Assembly (NCBI RefSeq): GCF_025118155.1
Contig: NW_026251424.1
Span: 1-64,000, forward strand
Direction of reading: 5' to 3'
Source of the DNA: Cokeromyces recurvatus
Taxonomy: Eukaryota > Mucoromycota > Mucoromycetes > Mucorales > Mucoraceae
Length of the DNA: 64,000 nt
The position numbers and the translations under genes are program-made. The first letter of the stretch is position 1. Every line of letters begins with the position of its first letter. Positions 11,690-24,466 of the stretch are shown in pieces. The notes below the pieces were generated by a model that saw nothing but the letters and a program-made list of their open reading frames with translations, made no database searches and was not told where the DNA came from.

Positions 11690-13560
11690 TTATTTTAAAG
11701 GCGCTATCAAGGCTGCAATATCTGTTGGCTTATGCTTATATTTTCGTTTTTCTTCTTCAAATATACTACGATGCCATATCAAAGACCATTGAGTACGAGC
11801 ATTTGCTTGTAATCGATAGAACCATAAACCATATTCTAGGCTTTGATATTCCCACCAAGATACGATTAAACTTTTAATTAATTGTAGGCTATTCATAAAC
11901 TGGCTTGATTCTCGTATACGGCTCAAGAGGTGTGATTTAGCATCTAACCAAACAGCTTCTGCACAAAATTTACCCATCAAAGCATAGGTCATATATTTAT
12001 CTCCAGACTGCCTTAATGTCTCATCAAGTCCTCTCAAGAGATCACATGTCTTTAACAATAATAATACAATCCGCGGTAATGTTTCTAGAATATCATAAAT
12101 ACGTGTAACAAAATTCTTTGCACGTCCAGAGACACGCTTGACCTCAGTAATTGTACGATCTGAAGAGAGATCAGCTGCTTCGATCGTAGACCATTCACGT
12201 CCAGTCAAAAGAGATGCAAATAAACGATGAGATTCAGGACGACAACCAACACGTAATGAGTATTTACGAATACCCTCTTCATCTCCACGAATCAAAGATG
12301 TCCATAAATGTGCATAGTCTGTACGAAGCTCATCAGTTAATGTACGATAGAGACCATGATCTAATAGAACAAGGTCAAATTTAAATTTCGATTTAGGATC
12401 CTTAGCAGGTCGAATCAGTATATTGCCTGGATGTGGATCACAATGTACAAACCCATCAAGGAACATCATTTTAGAAAACACCTGTGTTATCTCCGTCGAT
12501 ACTTGTGATGGATCAATACCATGCGTCTTCATATATTCCATATTATCTATACGGGCTCCTTCAATAACTATAATAACAACACAAAAAAAAACACCACAAC
12601 AAGTAAGTATTCATTCAAATAATAATAAAAAGGTAAGGTATTTAAAATAAACTTACATTCCATACAAAGAATTCTTCTTTTGGCCCAAACAATATCAGGC
12701 ACAACTAATGCTGTAGTATGATGTTTCCTTTCATATTCAAAATTTTTTTTTACTCGGTAACTATTGTCTGCTTCATGTTCAAAATTCATCTCTTGAGGTA
12801 ATGATTCCTTCATTTCCTGTAAGATCCATTCAAAACCAAAGTCGGGGAATATACGTTTTATGGTATCCACTAAGAATGTCACAGTAGTGAGATCAATTTG
12901 GGAGAATTCATCGAGACGCGGATGTTGAAATTTGACAGCTACCCATTCATGCTTCTGCCGTAGCCGGGCTTTATGAACCTGTGCTAGGGATGCTACACCA
13001 AGAGGCGTCCAATCAAATTCATCAAATACTTCATCTAAGGGTTGTCCATAATCTGACAAAAAGAGTTGACGAATGTCTTCCGCAGAGGATGGGTCACATC
13101 GATCCTGTAGTACTGCTAAGGTTGTTGTCCATTCTAAAGGTAGAATATATGTCATGGCCGAAACATGTTGGCCAAGCTTAACATAAATGCCTCCAAGTCT
13201 TTGCAATCCATCTAAAACTCGTTCTGCACATCGTTGATGACATTGTTGCCTAGCTTCTAGTCGTTTTTCTTCTGTTTCATATTTTTTCATTTGTGTCCTT
13301 TTATAGTCGAGAGCAACGTTAATACCCACTTTAGTCGCTATACTGATGCGTTGCATGGCTATAGCAAAATGTCGTACTCGATGTTGATAGTCAGATTCAT
13401 ACCATTGAAACCCTGCAACTGAACATACAGCTGCTGTTGTACCTCCTAAATACAAATATTTCTTCTTTTGTCTTGTAACTTGTTGTGTTGTATATAATCT
13501 ATTTGCTCTATAGAATAATAATTTCTTATTTAGCCTCACTGCTTTTGTTACAATGCTCAT
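11690..13560 (-). CDS. MCP2: ABC1/ADCK-family atypical kinase, ADCK1/Mcp2 type (mitochondrial)
   Basis: Two exons, 12657-13560 and 11690-12567 (minus strand), giving 593 aa. The N-terminus is basic and followed by a hydrophobic stretch (YLYLGGTTAAVCSVAGF), consistent with mitochondrial inner-membrane targeting. UbiB/ABC1 family motifs are present: KxGQ in GGIYVKLGQHVSAM (~residue 120), the Ala-rich loop PLGVASLAQVHKA (~185), the ATP-site lysine in VAVKFQHP, and the catalytic GFVHCDPHPGNIL plus DHGLY metal-binding motif. Overall order and spacing match human ADCK1 and yeast Mcp2 rather than COQ8. These proteins are linked to mitochondrial lipid and coenzyme Q distribution. The intron falls within a conserved MEFIEG motif that is restored exactly by splicing. 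Confidence 0.92.
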
Positions 13561-14232
13561 TATGTAGACATTGAACAGCTAATGAGTTATAAAGGAAAAT
13601 GGTAAAAAAAAAAAAGAACTAGTAATAAAAAAAAGAAAAAATTACTATAATAAATTGCAGGGTTTATATTTTATTTTACTTTATTTTTTTCGGCGTCTCG
13701 AACTTTTTTCTTTTTTCTTCTTTTATTGAAAAAAGTTAATGTCATTGTTTTATTTGAATTCTTATTAATAATAGTTATATTACATGTATATTTTTAACAA
13801 ATAGCACTTGTATTAAAAGAATTAAAATATTAATATTTTAACTTATTTTTTTTTTGTCAAAAGGAATATATACATGATCAGATTTCACGGATTATATGAA
13901 TTCGAAAACTAATCTTTATTTATCAATCAATAATAGCTGATATTTTTCATGAACTACATTATATTATGTGTTGTCATTATTATCTTATGCAAATTTGCAG
14001 CCATGACAAGGTTCATGTTTTTGACATGTACCTGCTATTGCTATTATGAAGAAAAAAAAAAATAAAATGAAAAAAGCTCGACATTTCAATGAGTAACTAA
14101 ATTTAAAATTATTACTTTGATCAACGATTTATAAAATATACGTGAAACCTATTATCCTAATCTATTATATAATTCAACAATAACAACAAAAAAGGAAGAA
14201 GAAGAAAAAAAGCAATTCCCTTGAATATTTTA
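13561..14232. other. Intergenic region between EHD and MCP2
   Basis: About 670 nt of AT-rich sequence; the MCP2 promoter and the EHD 3' UTR are expected here. Nothing further was recognised. Confidence 0.6.
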
Positions 14233-16181
14233 TCAAAACTTCCTTTTTGGCATTAAAGTAGGAGGTAATCTTTCAGGTAACTGAGTGGCCCCATTTCGAG
14301 CTGCTTGTATCAAATGCATGGCAATAGAAAATTCATCAATATCCATGTACCCATCGTTATCAAAATCAGCTAGTCGCCAGATATGTGCTAGTTGATCGTT
14401 GGGCAATCGACTTTCCATCAACACAGGCTTCACATCAGCACCAGCTACTTTACCATGACGAGGACCTAAGGATTGAAATCGAGGTAAATAAACATTTTTA
14501 TCGATAGAATCAAAGTCCCAGTAAGAAGGTGGGAATTCGCCTGTTCCAGGTATCATCTCTGCTTGGAACGGATTTCTTTCACTCTGAGTTAACTCTGGAT
14601 TTATAGTTGGAAATTGTGACATGAGTTTAGGAAGATCATTAGATAAAGCCTAGATATATAGTATTATATACAGCTAGTTCCTTTCTTTCTTCACTCCCTC
14701 CCTCCCTCCCTCTCCTCCACACACCTGTTTCTATTATCATTATCATCGCGTATACCTACCTCATCTACTTTTTCCAGCAAGTCATCTTTCAATGATTTGA
14801 ATTTGTCCATATCATAAAGGGCTAAACTTTGTCTAAACCGATCTGGATTAGGAAAATCTCCTGATGGTAAATGGTATTTTTGTTGAATCTTGCCAAATTC
14901 AGCTTCAATATTCTTTAAAAGTGCTTCTTGTTTCTTTTTCTTACCAAACATTGCAGGCATTTCTTTCTTAAAATGGCTTATGATGAGGGCATGCACACGT
15001 GCTAAACGAGCACGTTTTACAATCTCATTGATCTTTCTGATCGCAGCATTTCTTTTAAGTTCTCTTAAATCCTTCAACAAATCTTTTGATTCCGCCTCAA
15101 TGAGGTCACGACAATCCTCAAAACAGTTGGGGGGTTTCTCAGTCCAAAAGGAACTTAAATAGACACGCATCACTTCAGGTGTCTGCACGACTTTACCAAG
15201 GGACCACATCATCGCACCATAAACACGCATGAGTTGTTGTTGACTTACCATGTCACTCTTATTAAGCACCACCCGGACTTTTTCTTCTTGTCCTCTAAGA
15301 CAATGGATGGCTAACTTGAATTCATTTGAGATATCTAGCTTGTGCGAATCAAACATTAAAAGAATCAAATCTGATCTCTCTGCGAACCATTCAATCACTT
15401 TTGTAAAATCATATCCTCGCTCAACCAACTGTTTATCCCCTGCTAAAATTCCTGGTGTGTCAATAATCGTCATATTTTCTAATACATTTGAGTTTGTTTG
15501 AGAGACCTAGAGTAGCGCATAAGTTTTTTTTTTTAAGTTGTTGTTGTTGATATTGTTGTTATTGTTGTTTTCCTTCCTTGAGGAAATATAATGTATTATA
15601 CCTGAAATCGTGATAAGAAGGCTTGACCAAATCGATTAAGACCTTGAAAGGGTAAGTCTTGATTGACAGCAGCAGCATTTCCTGGAATAACACGTTCCTC
15701 TGCTCCATACATGACCGAAACAAATCGATCTGTTGTTGGTTCAACACCGATATGTTCACCAGGATAGGCTTTATCTAATAAGAAACGAATAAAAGTTGTT
15801 TTACCCTAAAATAATAATACTGTTTGAGTATGCAATAGACCTAATATGAATGACATTGTGTTTTACTGTAGAATATTGACCAATAAGAAGCACGATTGGT
15901 TTTGCCTCAATATCTGAGTCAGTTAAAGGAGCTGAATGAAAACCTAAATCAAGTATTTATCAAAGAGAATTGTTTCAGACATATAAAATCAAATTGTTTG
16001 TTTATTAGTATATACCTTCAAAATTATATGTAACTTCTAAAGGTTTTATTTTATGTTTATAGATTCGTTTAATTCCTTCAAGGACTTTGTTGTATTCAGC
16101 ATCTTCAAATGTCTGAGGTGTACTTTGTGAAATTGTGTCTTGTCTTTCTTTACCATTCTTTTTTTTAAAATGTAAAGACAT
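14233..16181 (-). CDS. EHD1: EHD (Eps15-homology-domain) dynamin-like ATPase
   Basis: Five exons: 16016-16181, 15867-15943, 15602-15805, 14760-15506 and 14233-14649 (minus strand), giving 536 aa against ~534 for animal EHD1. Splicing between exons 2 and 3 creates the P-loop GQYSTGKTTFIRFLL. Further motifs are EPTTDRFVSVM (switch I), TIIDTPGILAGDKQ (DxxG) and VVLNKSDM (NKxD). The C-terminal EH domain (~residues 440-530) has SRLPNDQLAHIWRLAD with the conserved Trp that binds NPF peptides, and one EF-hand loop DFDNDGYMDIDEF. EHDs oligomerise on membranes to drive tubulation and endocytic recycling. The ATG at 16181 is the first in frame and gives the family-typical short N-terminus. EHDs are common in animals and plants and sporadic in fungi. 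Confidence 0.95.
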
Positions 16182-16370
16182 GCTTAATGTGGAATTCAAA
16201 TAAAAATAAATAAATAAGTAGATAAATAAATAAATATAAAAGAGAGTAAAGGGCTATAGAAGTTTTAGTTTTATTAATATAATATAATATATTATATTAT
16301 TATTATTATATTATGAAAGAGGGGAGGGGAGGGGTTGGGGTTACTACATAAATTATAACTCAGTTATTTA

Positions 16371-17620
16371 TTAGTGTCCTTCTTGATATAGACGAGTGGC
16401 TAGTTCCATGTAGAAATCGATAGTATTGAATCTATTAGTATTATTCGAAAAGAAATTACTGCGAGTATGTCTCCATCTATATCTTTTTTTTACTAACTAG
16501 TATGAGTATTACATAATACAATCCAAGTATAATAAATATATAGAATATACCTTTGACCATTTAGATCCCAATGATCAGCGTCCAAGGTCTTGATATAGTG
16601 TCCCCATTTTGCACTTTCTACACTAACAAGACCATCATTTTCACCTTCCTTTTCTCTGATCCATTTTGAAGGTAGATTGAGTAAGGACCAAGGAGGGAAA
16701 GAAGCATTGGCACCATAAGAATAATAAGCAACCTTTGGATCATTCGGGGTGTGAGGATTAAAATGATGCTTACAATAATCTGTACTCAAGTTAGCATAAG
16801 CCTCTGTATCTACCAGTCGAATGAATTGATTTAAAAATTTGTTTTTATTCTTACTGGTCAATCCAGCTGCTACTAAAGCTGCATCACTCGTCATGGTGCC
16901 TACACCAATATGATCTCTAAACCAATCCATTACAGGAGAACCTCGGTGAGGAGTCGAAATGGTTGTTAAAGATTTAATTTTATAAGGTCGATCTAACATG
17001 TGTGTAATTAAATATCGACAGTCTAAACCACCCTATTTTATGACTTTAATGTATAAGTCTATGTATCCATAAATAGATCTATTATTCATATAAATATACA
17101 TATTTGTATGGTATGGTATGGTATGTATGTATATTTAATTTATTTATTTACAATATACCATTGAATGAGCTACAAAATTAATGTCCTCTTTTAAAATAGA
17201 CTTTAAAATTTGATGTAAAGTATACGCTCGAAGCCAAATACTTCCTGTAGATGGCACCTTTGTCACAATCACTTTTGCACCTAGTTTGGCTAATGCATTC
17301 TCTATTCCTCCCCAATAATGTATTTGCAATAAAGGGAAGGCATCAGGTCCAAGTTTATCAAATCCATAAAGACCATGACATAAAACAATAGGTGCTCGAG
17401 GAGGTATATAATAGGATGTAACTGGAATATTTAAGCCATTTGCTGTTGTTGTTGTTGTTGTTGCTGTTACAACTATGGCATCATGACCCGATTTTATAAG
17501 ACGAGGATAAAGTACAACTGATTTCTTATTACTATCTGTAGAAGATTTCCTTATATTGGCTTTATTAAGTAAAGCATTTCGTAACTGATGTGCAATCTGT
17601 GTCAATGACAACAGTGCCAT
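16371..17620 (-). CDS. Alpha/beta-hydrolase lipase resembling bacterial family I lipases
   Basis: Three exons: 17159-17620, 16551-17032 and 16371-16476 (minus strand), giving 349 aa. The pattern APIVLCHGLYGFDKLG (oxyanion HG), YWGGIENALAKLGAKVIVTKV and the nucleophile elbow FVAHSMGGLDCRYL, formed exactly across intron 1, is typical of Pseudomonas/Burkholderia-type triacylglycerol lipases. The remaining triad is probably Asp in GENDGLVSVESAKWG and His in DADHWDLNG. No clear secretion signal is seen; the first ~20 residues (MALLSLTQIAHQLRNALLNK) are amphipathic and could target an organelle or lipid droplet. A Thr tract (TATTTTTTAN) lies near residue 55. Substrate and location are inferred. An origin by ancient transfer from bacteria is possible, but introns are normal for this genome. 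Confidence 0.85.
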
Positions 17621-17905
17621 GATGTATAATAAAGTTCAATGTTAAGAATGATGATGATGACTCTCGGTTCTAAATGAAAAAAAAAAATCAACTAAATAAA
17701 ATTAAAAAAGTAAATAAATAAAATAAAATGCAATGAAACGCAATGAAATACAATGGAATAAAATAAAATAAAATAATCAATTTTTGCCAATCAAAAATTG
17801 TGGGGTTATCTGACTGAAGAATTATTTTTAATAATTTCTATATTTGCTACAAGTATAAATCCAATTTTCTTTTTCTATTCAGCTGGTTAAATACATGCAT
17901 TTTTC

Positions 17906-17947
<42 letters not shown>

Positions 17948-18490
17948 TAGTCATTTACTATTGATATCATAAGGGAATAAATGTGTTTTATTTACTCTAT
18001 TAGTATATTTATTACATATATTATTACTAAAAAGGGGGAGGGGGTGGCATTAAACTAATTACAAATAATAAAAGTCTTGCATAAAGTAGATAAAAGGAAC
18101 TTTATGGCTTAAATGTATATAAATTATAATATTAACTGAATTAATTAGAAAGACATTTGATTTTATATTACAGCGTTTATTTATTTTTGATTGATATGAT
18201 AGAAAATAAGAAATTATACAGTTAATAATCAATAATGTGTATAATAAATATATATAGAAAAGTGGAGTAAAGCGAGACTGATAGAGTTAGGGAATATGCG
18301 TACATTAGAGATAATAATAAAATTGGGATAATTTGAAGTCAATACAAGTTTGTTTGTTATCTTTGAGGGAAATGAATAATATAGTTCGCTCTTCTAAAGG
18401 TATATATATATATATAAGAGGGAGGGAAAGTAATAAGTGTATGTATGCATGTTATAGATATGTATGATGGATATGTCAAATAGGAAAGAT
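17621..18490. other. Intergenic region with 35-nt poly(T) tract
   Basis: 870 nt with repeated AAATAAAATG-type stretches and a T tract at 17912-17946. It should contain the lipase promoter. No gene was seen. Confidence 0.55.
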
Positions 18491-19074
18491 TTAGATACTA
18501 TTGGCTATTTTTTCAGCATAACGCTCTTGACGATTCATTTGGATATCAATGGCTTTACCAGTAATCCAAAGGAAAGTAGTAACACTAATGGCAATGTAAA
18601 AGAAGGTACCACCTTGCAAGATAGTAGGGCTATTGAAACTACCATTCTTATTATTTTTGGCAGTAGTAGTTGTCTTTTTAGCTGCTGGTTCATTAGCTGG
18701 AGAGGAATGAGTTTCTTTTTCTTTTTTGCTACCAGTAGCATGATCACCATCATTTCCTGAACTAACAGTTGGGGAACTAGCATTTTCAGATTGACTACCA
18801 GATGCTTTTGTGTGTCCATTTTCTTCATCAGTACGTCGCATAAAAGTAATTCGACGAGTTAGTTCTTCTTCAATATTATCACCGGTTAACTAAAAGAAGG
18901 GATATTATAATATTAGGGTTAATACTTTGAAAATATTTAAATCTATACAAAGCATTAAAAAACAATCTATCTATTCTTTACCAATTGAGTAGAGGGATAG
19001 CTCATAGCCACCTCTGCGCGAACAATACTTAAAATAGTGAATAAAAATGCAAGTGCAATAATAGAGAAACGCAT
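18491..19074 (-). CDS. Small type I membrane protein, unknown function
   Basis: Two exons, 18982-19074 and 18491-18889 (minus strand), giving 163 aa. The first exon encodes a clear signal peptide (MRFSIIALAFLFTILSIVRA, cleavage likely after IVRA). The mature part has a short acidic segment, then a long low-complexity region rich in Ser, Thr, Asn, Lys and Gly (~residues 55-120), likely disordered or O-glycosylated. One membrane segment (FFYIAISVTTFLWITGKAID, ~125-145) is followed by a short charged tail. I do not recognise the family. The frame is open across a canonical intron and the signal peptide is convincing, so it is probably a real gene. Confidence 0.7.
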
Positions 19075-20287
19075 CTTTAAAAATTGATAAAATAAACGTA
19101 AATGTGTGTGGATATATGAAAAATTGACAATCCAAAGACCCTTTTTATATATAATTGTTTTGAAGATCCTTTTTTTTTTTGTTGCACCCCAAGATCATTA
19201 TTGATTAACCGGTAACATGGGTACTCCACTTTGTTTAATTCCGAAGCTGTACAACAATATAATCGGTATCTGATTTTAACTAAAAAATATTATCAGATTT
19301 TTTTTTTAATTTAAAGATCCGTTAAGGTCTGTTTATCATTTGTAAACATAAACTAACTTTGTGTACATCTATACCTTTGCAATTGCATTACTAACATCAT
19401 TTTCTCCTTTTTTATCTTTTTTTTTTGTTCGTCCTTAAAATGAAGTCCTTCTAATAACAAATTCATAACAATGTATTAAAATAGATTAAAACTTACTATA
19501 AAATCTACATTGTAATGACGCGAATTAGACTAAAAAAATGTCCGATTACAATTGGGATACACGAATAAATCATACCCAAATAAGAAAATAAAGAAGATTC
19601 CATTATCAGTGAATAATACAATGACAAATTATCTTCAGATGAAATAAAATATAATGAAACAATTTTTTTTTTTTTTTTTTTTTTTTTGTAGAACATGTAA
19701 ATCTCAGTCTATTTTTTTTTTTTTCATTCTTAAGAAAAGCAGTAATGAAGTTAAAAATAAGGTACATCGCATGTTTCTTTTTCTTTTCTCTTTCTTACCC
19801 CTTTTTTTTTAAGATGAAAATATGTTATTCTTCATCGTAACTATTAGTCACCATCTGATAAGAGCCTTTTTCTTGTGCATCCTTTACCTACTATAAAACC
19901 AATAACAGTTAAGATGTCGATCTGAATATTAAAATGATCCGTTAATTTTTTTTTTTTGATTCCAAAAACGTAAAATTACAGAATTGTAATACATCTCCTC
20001 TTTTTTTTTTATGGGGGATAATATTTTGCGGGAAAAAAAAATGTTAGGCAACTCCTACCTGTTTATAAAGGCAGATAGAAGAAGCTGAATAATAATAATA
20101 ATAATAATAATAAACAAGGTTTTAGTTCCAATGAAAAATATTTTAACCTAAATTGGTAATTAAAAAAGGGAGAGAGAGAGAATCGACCTGTTCAAAGTCT
20201 ACAGTCTATAAGAAAAAAGGACTGGTACATGCTTTCAACAGCACAATTGAACCTTTGTTTATAATTTACATTTGTGAGCAAGCTACA

Positions 20288-20333
<46 letters not shown>

Positions 20334-22624
20334 AAAAATACACTCAGTTGAATAGAGCGGGACTTTTAAAGATATCAGCATTTGTTTCAATAAAGATTTA
20401 TTAAAGCTTATTTTATTTACTAGTGTATGTACGAATAGATTCTGAATCTTTAAACTATAAGACACATACACACACATAATCTTCCAGGAACAAATTTTGC
20501 AGAAAAGACATATTGAAATAAATGAAAGCCAATTTAGAAAGTATGTCCTCTTAGCTTTCACTCTCTTTTTTTTTGTAAGAAGTTAATATAATAAACACAT
20601 TAAATAAAACAAGGCTATTCTTTTGATCTTTGTTTGCATGGGTTTCGATCAACAAATAACTTGGTCACTTCTTCATTATTTAACAGCTGATCTCTTTCTA
20701 ATGTTTTGAAGTTATTTTGTTTTCTTTATGCTCTTATTGTTCCTAAATAATTGGGGGAGGGGTGGGAGGGGAAAGTTTGTTAGGCATTGCATTGATATTC
20801 ATTTTTTTTTTGTTTCTTATTAACTGAGAAATTGTTTTAAATCAGCAACATTATTGGTTGAAATAAAACAAGATAAGCATTATTAACATTAAAATAAACA
20901 CGTTGGTTTAAAATGAAAATAAATCAAATAGTTGTTATTAGTTTACCTTTCATAATTCCATAAATGTTTTCTTGCTGATTAAACAATTCATTTTGATTTA
21001 TCAAATCTCTTTCTGAGAGAGAAGAATATGCATTAGTACATGGCAATACAAACACCTTGTCAACCAGAGAACGCTGGTAATAATTATCAAACTTATAAAC
21101 TGGTCTCCTTTTGCCAAATCCAAGTTACAACCACAATCAGACTACTTTTTCTTTTTTTTTTCAAATTCCTAATTTGTACTTGAAGCTATGGTAAAATATG
21201 TTATATTTAAAGAATAAGACGAAAAATAAGAAATGAGTCCCTCTTGACATCCTTTAATCTATTCTTATGGTAATGGGGAAAGATGTATCGGTCAAAGCAA
21301 ACAATAACACTTTGCATTATTCATGATGGAGGGAAAAAAAAAAAAGTCGAACGACCCCGCAAAATTTGAACGATCACAAGAAAAAAATTTAAACACGAAA
21401 TACTATAAAAGTTATAGTCGAGACAATAGCGTCGGATTCTAACCGATAGAGTCGTATTTTGTACTGTGTTTGAAGGTCTTTAAGTTTATAGGATATAAAT
21501 ATACAATCTTCCTTTTAATAATAATGAATTGTTAAAAAGGAAGATTTCAAGTGTATTATATCAAGTTACTTTATTAGGTCATATAAAATGGTTATGAAGA
21601 AGCTTGATCATATAACTTCTGATATATGGCGTGGTTTATTTATTATGATTCGCTTGGTAATATCATCTGTTAAAATCGGTTTCACTGGTTTTTTTTTCTT
21701 TTACTCATGAAGATAGTTTATAGAATTAACGCGGAGACATTTCAATAAGATTCTTCTGCTACCACCCGAATAATACCATTGTTATCTCATTTTAACAAGG
21801 TAATCATTGTTACATGCACATGCGAATACACACACACAATCTCTCTCTCTCTTTCAATGCTATAATGACTATACCTGTGATACAAAAAGCCTTTCTTTTT
21901 AAAGGTACATCAAAATAAAAAAAAACAACAACGGTAAATATACACGATGATTTGAAATTAAAAAAAAAAAGTTATACAAGTATTATTTCTAATCCTCTTT
22001 ATTTTGAATCAAAAGGAAAGGAATAGATATCATAGTAAAAAGTTTAAATGACGAACAGGTATCTTTCTTATAACTGTGTTTTTTTTTTGTTTATTATATT
22101 CCTATTTGATTTGTTCTTGATTTGAAAACAAAATAGCTGACAGAGTGCATATCATTGAATTATAAAGAGCTTTAGAAATAGTAGACAAACAGAATATATA
22201 TATCTGACAATATATTTATGCTTAAAGATAGAGCATATATACATACATATAGATATACTCATGAAACAAGATACTGTATAAAGCCTACCTTTTTTTTTCC
22301 TTTTCATATAGATAATAAAGCAATCAAGTTTTATTAACCTGTATTTTATAATTAATTAGATTCGAGTTATTACCCTATCCTACATTATTTTAACTAATAA
22401 ATACAGAAAAAAAATTTACTTATCTAAAATGAATATTTGATTATAAATAACAAGTTTCTAACTTTATTAGAATGGTCATGTTTTGTTATTTTAGAGCTTT
22501 CTTAAATGAAACATTTTCCCAACAAAAGTCGAATTCTGATCGAAAGACTCATTCATATGTTGGTTTTTATACACACAGCTTTTTATTTCAAATAGCTTGT
22601 CTTTAAAAGGATTACAAGAAGAAA
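19075..22624. other. Long gene-free AT-rich region
   Basis: About 3.5 kb with no exon chain that I could assemble. It holds many short T and A runs, a 25-T tract at 19663-19687, a (TAA)n stretch near 20089-20113, and a 39-T tract at 20291-20329. No transposase, tRNA or rRNA similarity was recognised by eye. Confidence 0.5.
20291..20329. repeat. Poly(T) tract, 39 nt
   Basis: Thirty-nine consecutive T residues in gene-free DNA. Confidence 0.85.
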
Positions 22625-22652
22625 TACACCTTTTGCCAAAACAATGTTGCGC

Positions 22653-22683
<31 letters not shown>

Positions 22684-22858
22684 TCGTACTGTACAGTGCT
22701 CACGGCTGTTTTAAATAAAAGATTTTTGAAGCTCAATAAAACTTATGGTTAAACAGTGAAAATTATGAATGATCGTAAAATGTCTTTATCATCAATACAA
22801 ATTTTATAAAGTCGATATAGAAAAAAGTGAGCTTTTTAACATTTAATGATTTTGTGAG
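22625..22858 (+). repeat. Left inverted-repeat arm of the 2.1 kb element
   Basis: Pairs with 24467-24712 in reverse complement. It contains a T/A homopolymer block near 22653-22679. Confidence 0.8.
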
Positions 22859-23074
22859 ATTTTATTTACACTTTTTGAAAGTGAATGAAGACATTGTTTG
22901 TTAATAGAGCGACGACCTAGGGGGGAAATATACCATAATAATCTTTGTTACTATGAATGTGCTTCCTAAACTGGATAGAACCCGATAGATGTTGAATCGT
23001 AGATTTATTTTTTTTTTCATTTAGTCGCACGCTTGTATCATTTATACCTGTACGATCTTTGCTAATATGACACT

Positions 23075-23215
23075 GCTAACACCTAGCCCACTACCATAGA
23101 GATAGCGATTGTCCAGATGTGACCACAGGGAGGTGGTTAGCAATCCACATCCAAAATGCCTGCCACAAGAGCAAACCAAAGGTCCTCCACGAAAGATGAC
23201 CAAATAAAAAAAAAA
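23075..23215 (+). repeat. Diverged copy of the shared ~130 nt motif
   Basis: The stretch from CTAGCCCACTACCATAGAGA through GGTGGTTAGCAATCCACATC, AAAATGCCTGCCAC and CCACGAAAGATGACCAAA aligns, with many substitutions, to 29098-29238 and its mirror copy near 32904-33045. It is found once here and not in the arms. Confidence 0.75.
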
Positions 23216-23640
23216 AGTTTGAACCAAAGAAATAACAAAAGCAAAATATTTCCTCTCAGAATAAGCTGATTTGCAAAATAAATATAGGGTCGCACTACCA
23301 GTGAAGAAATAATTCTGAGCTACAGAATATGACTTTACTTTAAAATAAATAAATCGAGCAATACTTACTTTATTAATACCTAACAGCCTATTCTTATAAG
23401 TATCACAGCTTCTGTTACCAAATAGGAAGATATCATTGAAGGCTCTATTACAAAGTACAGAGTTATCAATATAAAATTTGATAGCGAATTTTATTTTAAA
23501 AGCCAGCCTATTCTGAGGCATTTCATCATCACCCTTAGTTTATTTTCTTGAAAAAAAATCCTTATTTTCTTGAAAAAAAAAAAATCCTTATTTTCTGTTC
23601 AATGCGTAAAAAAAAAAAAAAAAAAAAGAATCTTTTTTGC

Positions 23641-24345
23641 ATGTGCATAACTTGCAATAACAGAAAATGTCACGTCCAAATGTCAGATCGTTGTCTAAAA
23701 GAAACGAGCAATGAAATTATAAAAAGGTATATGATTGAATGCTCTGTCATTAAACCTATTCATGTGGTCAAAAAGGAAGCTGATGGGTAAGAAGCAATAA
23801 GGTGAATCTCATAAAATTTTACAAACATATAATTTTTGGTAGCTTTGCACTCATTCATTTCGCAACGGAGATCGATGCTTCTACATTTTACCATATTTAT
23901 TGTCTTCAAAAAAAAAAGGTTGTGTGTCCGAGGTTAGAAGCAGTAATGGTCAACTCAAATCTAATAGGAAATCAGCCTGTTATATACGTAAGTTTTTTAT
24001 AGCTTGTATCAATGAGAATATATTAACGCGCATAATCAACACACTTATTAGAGTTCCTTTCAGGTGCAACCAAGAATTGTTTCCTCGACAAGAATTCTGT
24101 GCCGTTACCCTCCAAATAACACTGACAATACCAATAGCAACCCTGCATCTATCACAAACCAAAACTATAGTAATTTAAATATACCAACTTCTAACACTAC
24201 TAATGCTAATGCAACTGAATCAACGGTTGATGATTGGCGCGATGATATTGAAAGGGCAAAGTTGAAAATAAGAAATTCAATCAAAAGAAAATCAGAAGGG
24301 ATTGCTAATTTACAAAAACGATTAAGAATACTTGAACAAATGTAA
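23641..24345 (+). CDS. Spliced cargo gene of the inverted-repeat element, unknown function
   Basis: Three exons, 23641-23786, 23843-23987 and 24064-24345, with canonical GT-AG introns, give a 190-aa protein. The N-terminal part has clustered Cys/His residues (MCITCNNRKCHVQ). Around the first splice junction lies ADGFALIHFATEIDASTFYHIY, which resembles the RNP1 strand of an RRM (G-F-A-x-I-x-F) but lacks an obvious RNP2. The middle is Asn/Thr/Ser rich and the C-terminus (VDDWRDDIERAKLKIRNSIK…) looks like a short coiled coil. I do not recognise the family. The start codon is the first in-frame ATG after a poly(A) run; further upstream exons are possible. It could be a captured host gene fragment or an element-encoded protein. 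Confidence 0.45.
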
Positions 24346-24466
24346 TCTTCAAATGTAATCTTTAAATAAAATCTTTTTACAAAGTATAAACTAATTAAAT
24401 AGCCCTTTTTTCTGATAATATGTATGGTATAATGCTGGGTAGTATTAAAATATATATTTAATAGCT

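Noticed and set aside
20641..20665. GGGTTTCGATC, resembling a tRNA B box
   Set aside because: No A box or foldable cloverleaf could be placed around it; no other tRNA or rRNA gene was visible in the window.
22653..22679. T-tract followed by A-tract that could be read as a terminator hairpin
   Set aside because: The run is simply the homopolymer block of the inverted-repeat arm and its length differs in the other arm.
23042..23521. 159-codon minus-strand frame inside the 2.1 kb element
   Set aside because: It overlaps the shared noncoding motif, whose counterpart at 29 kb is full of stops. It has no domain and no recognisable splice pattern.
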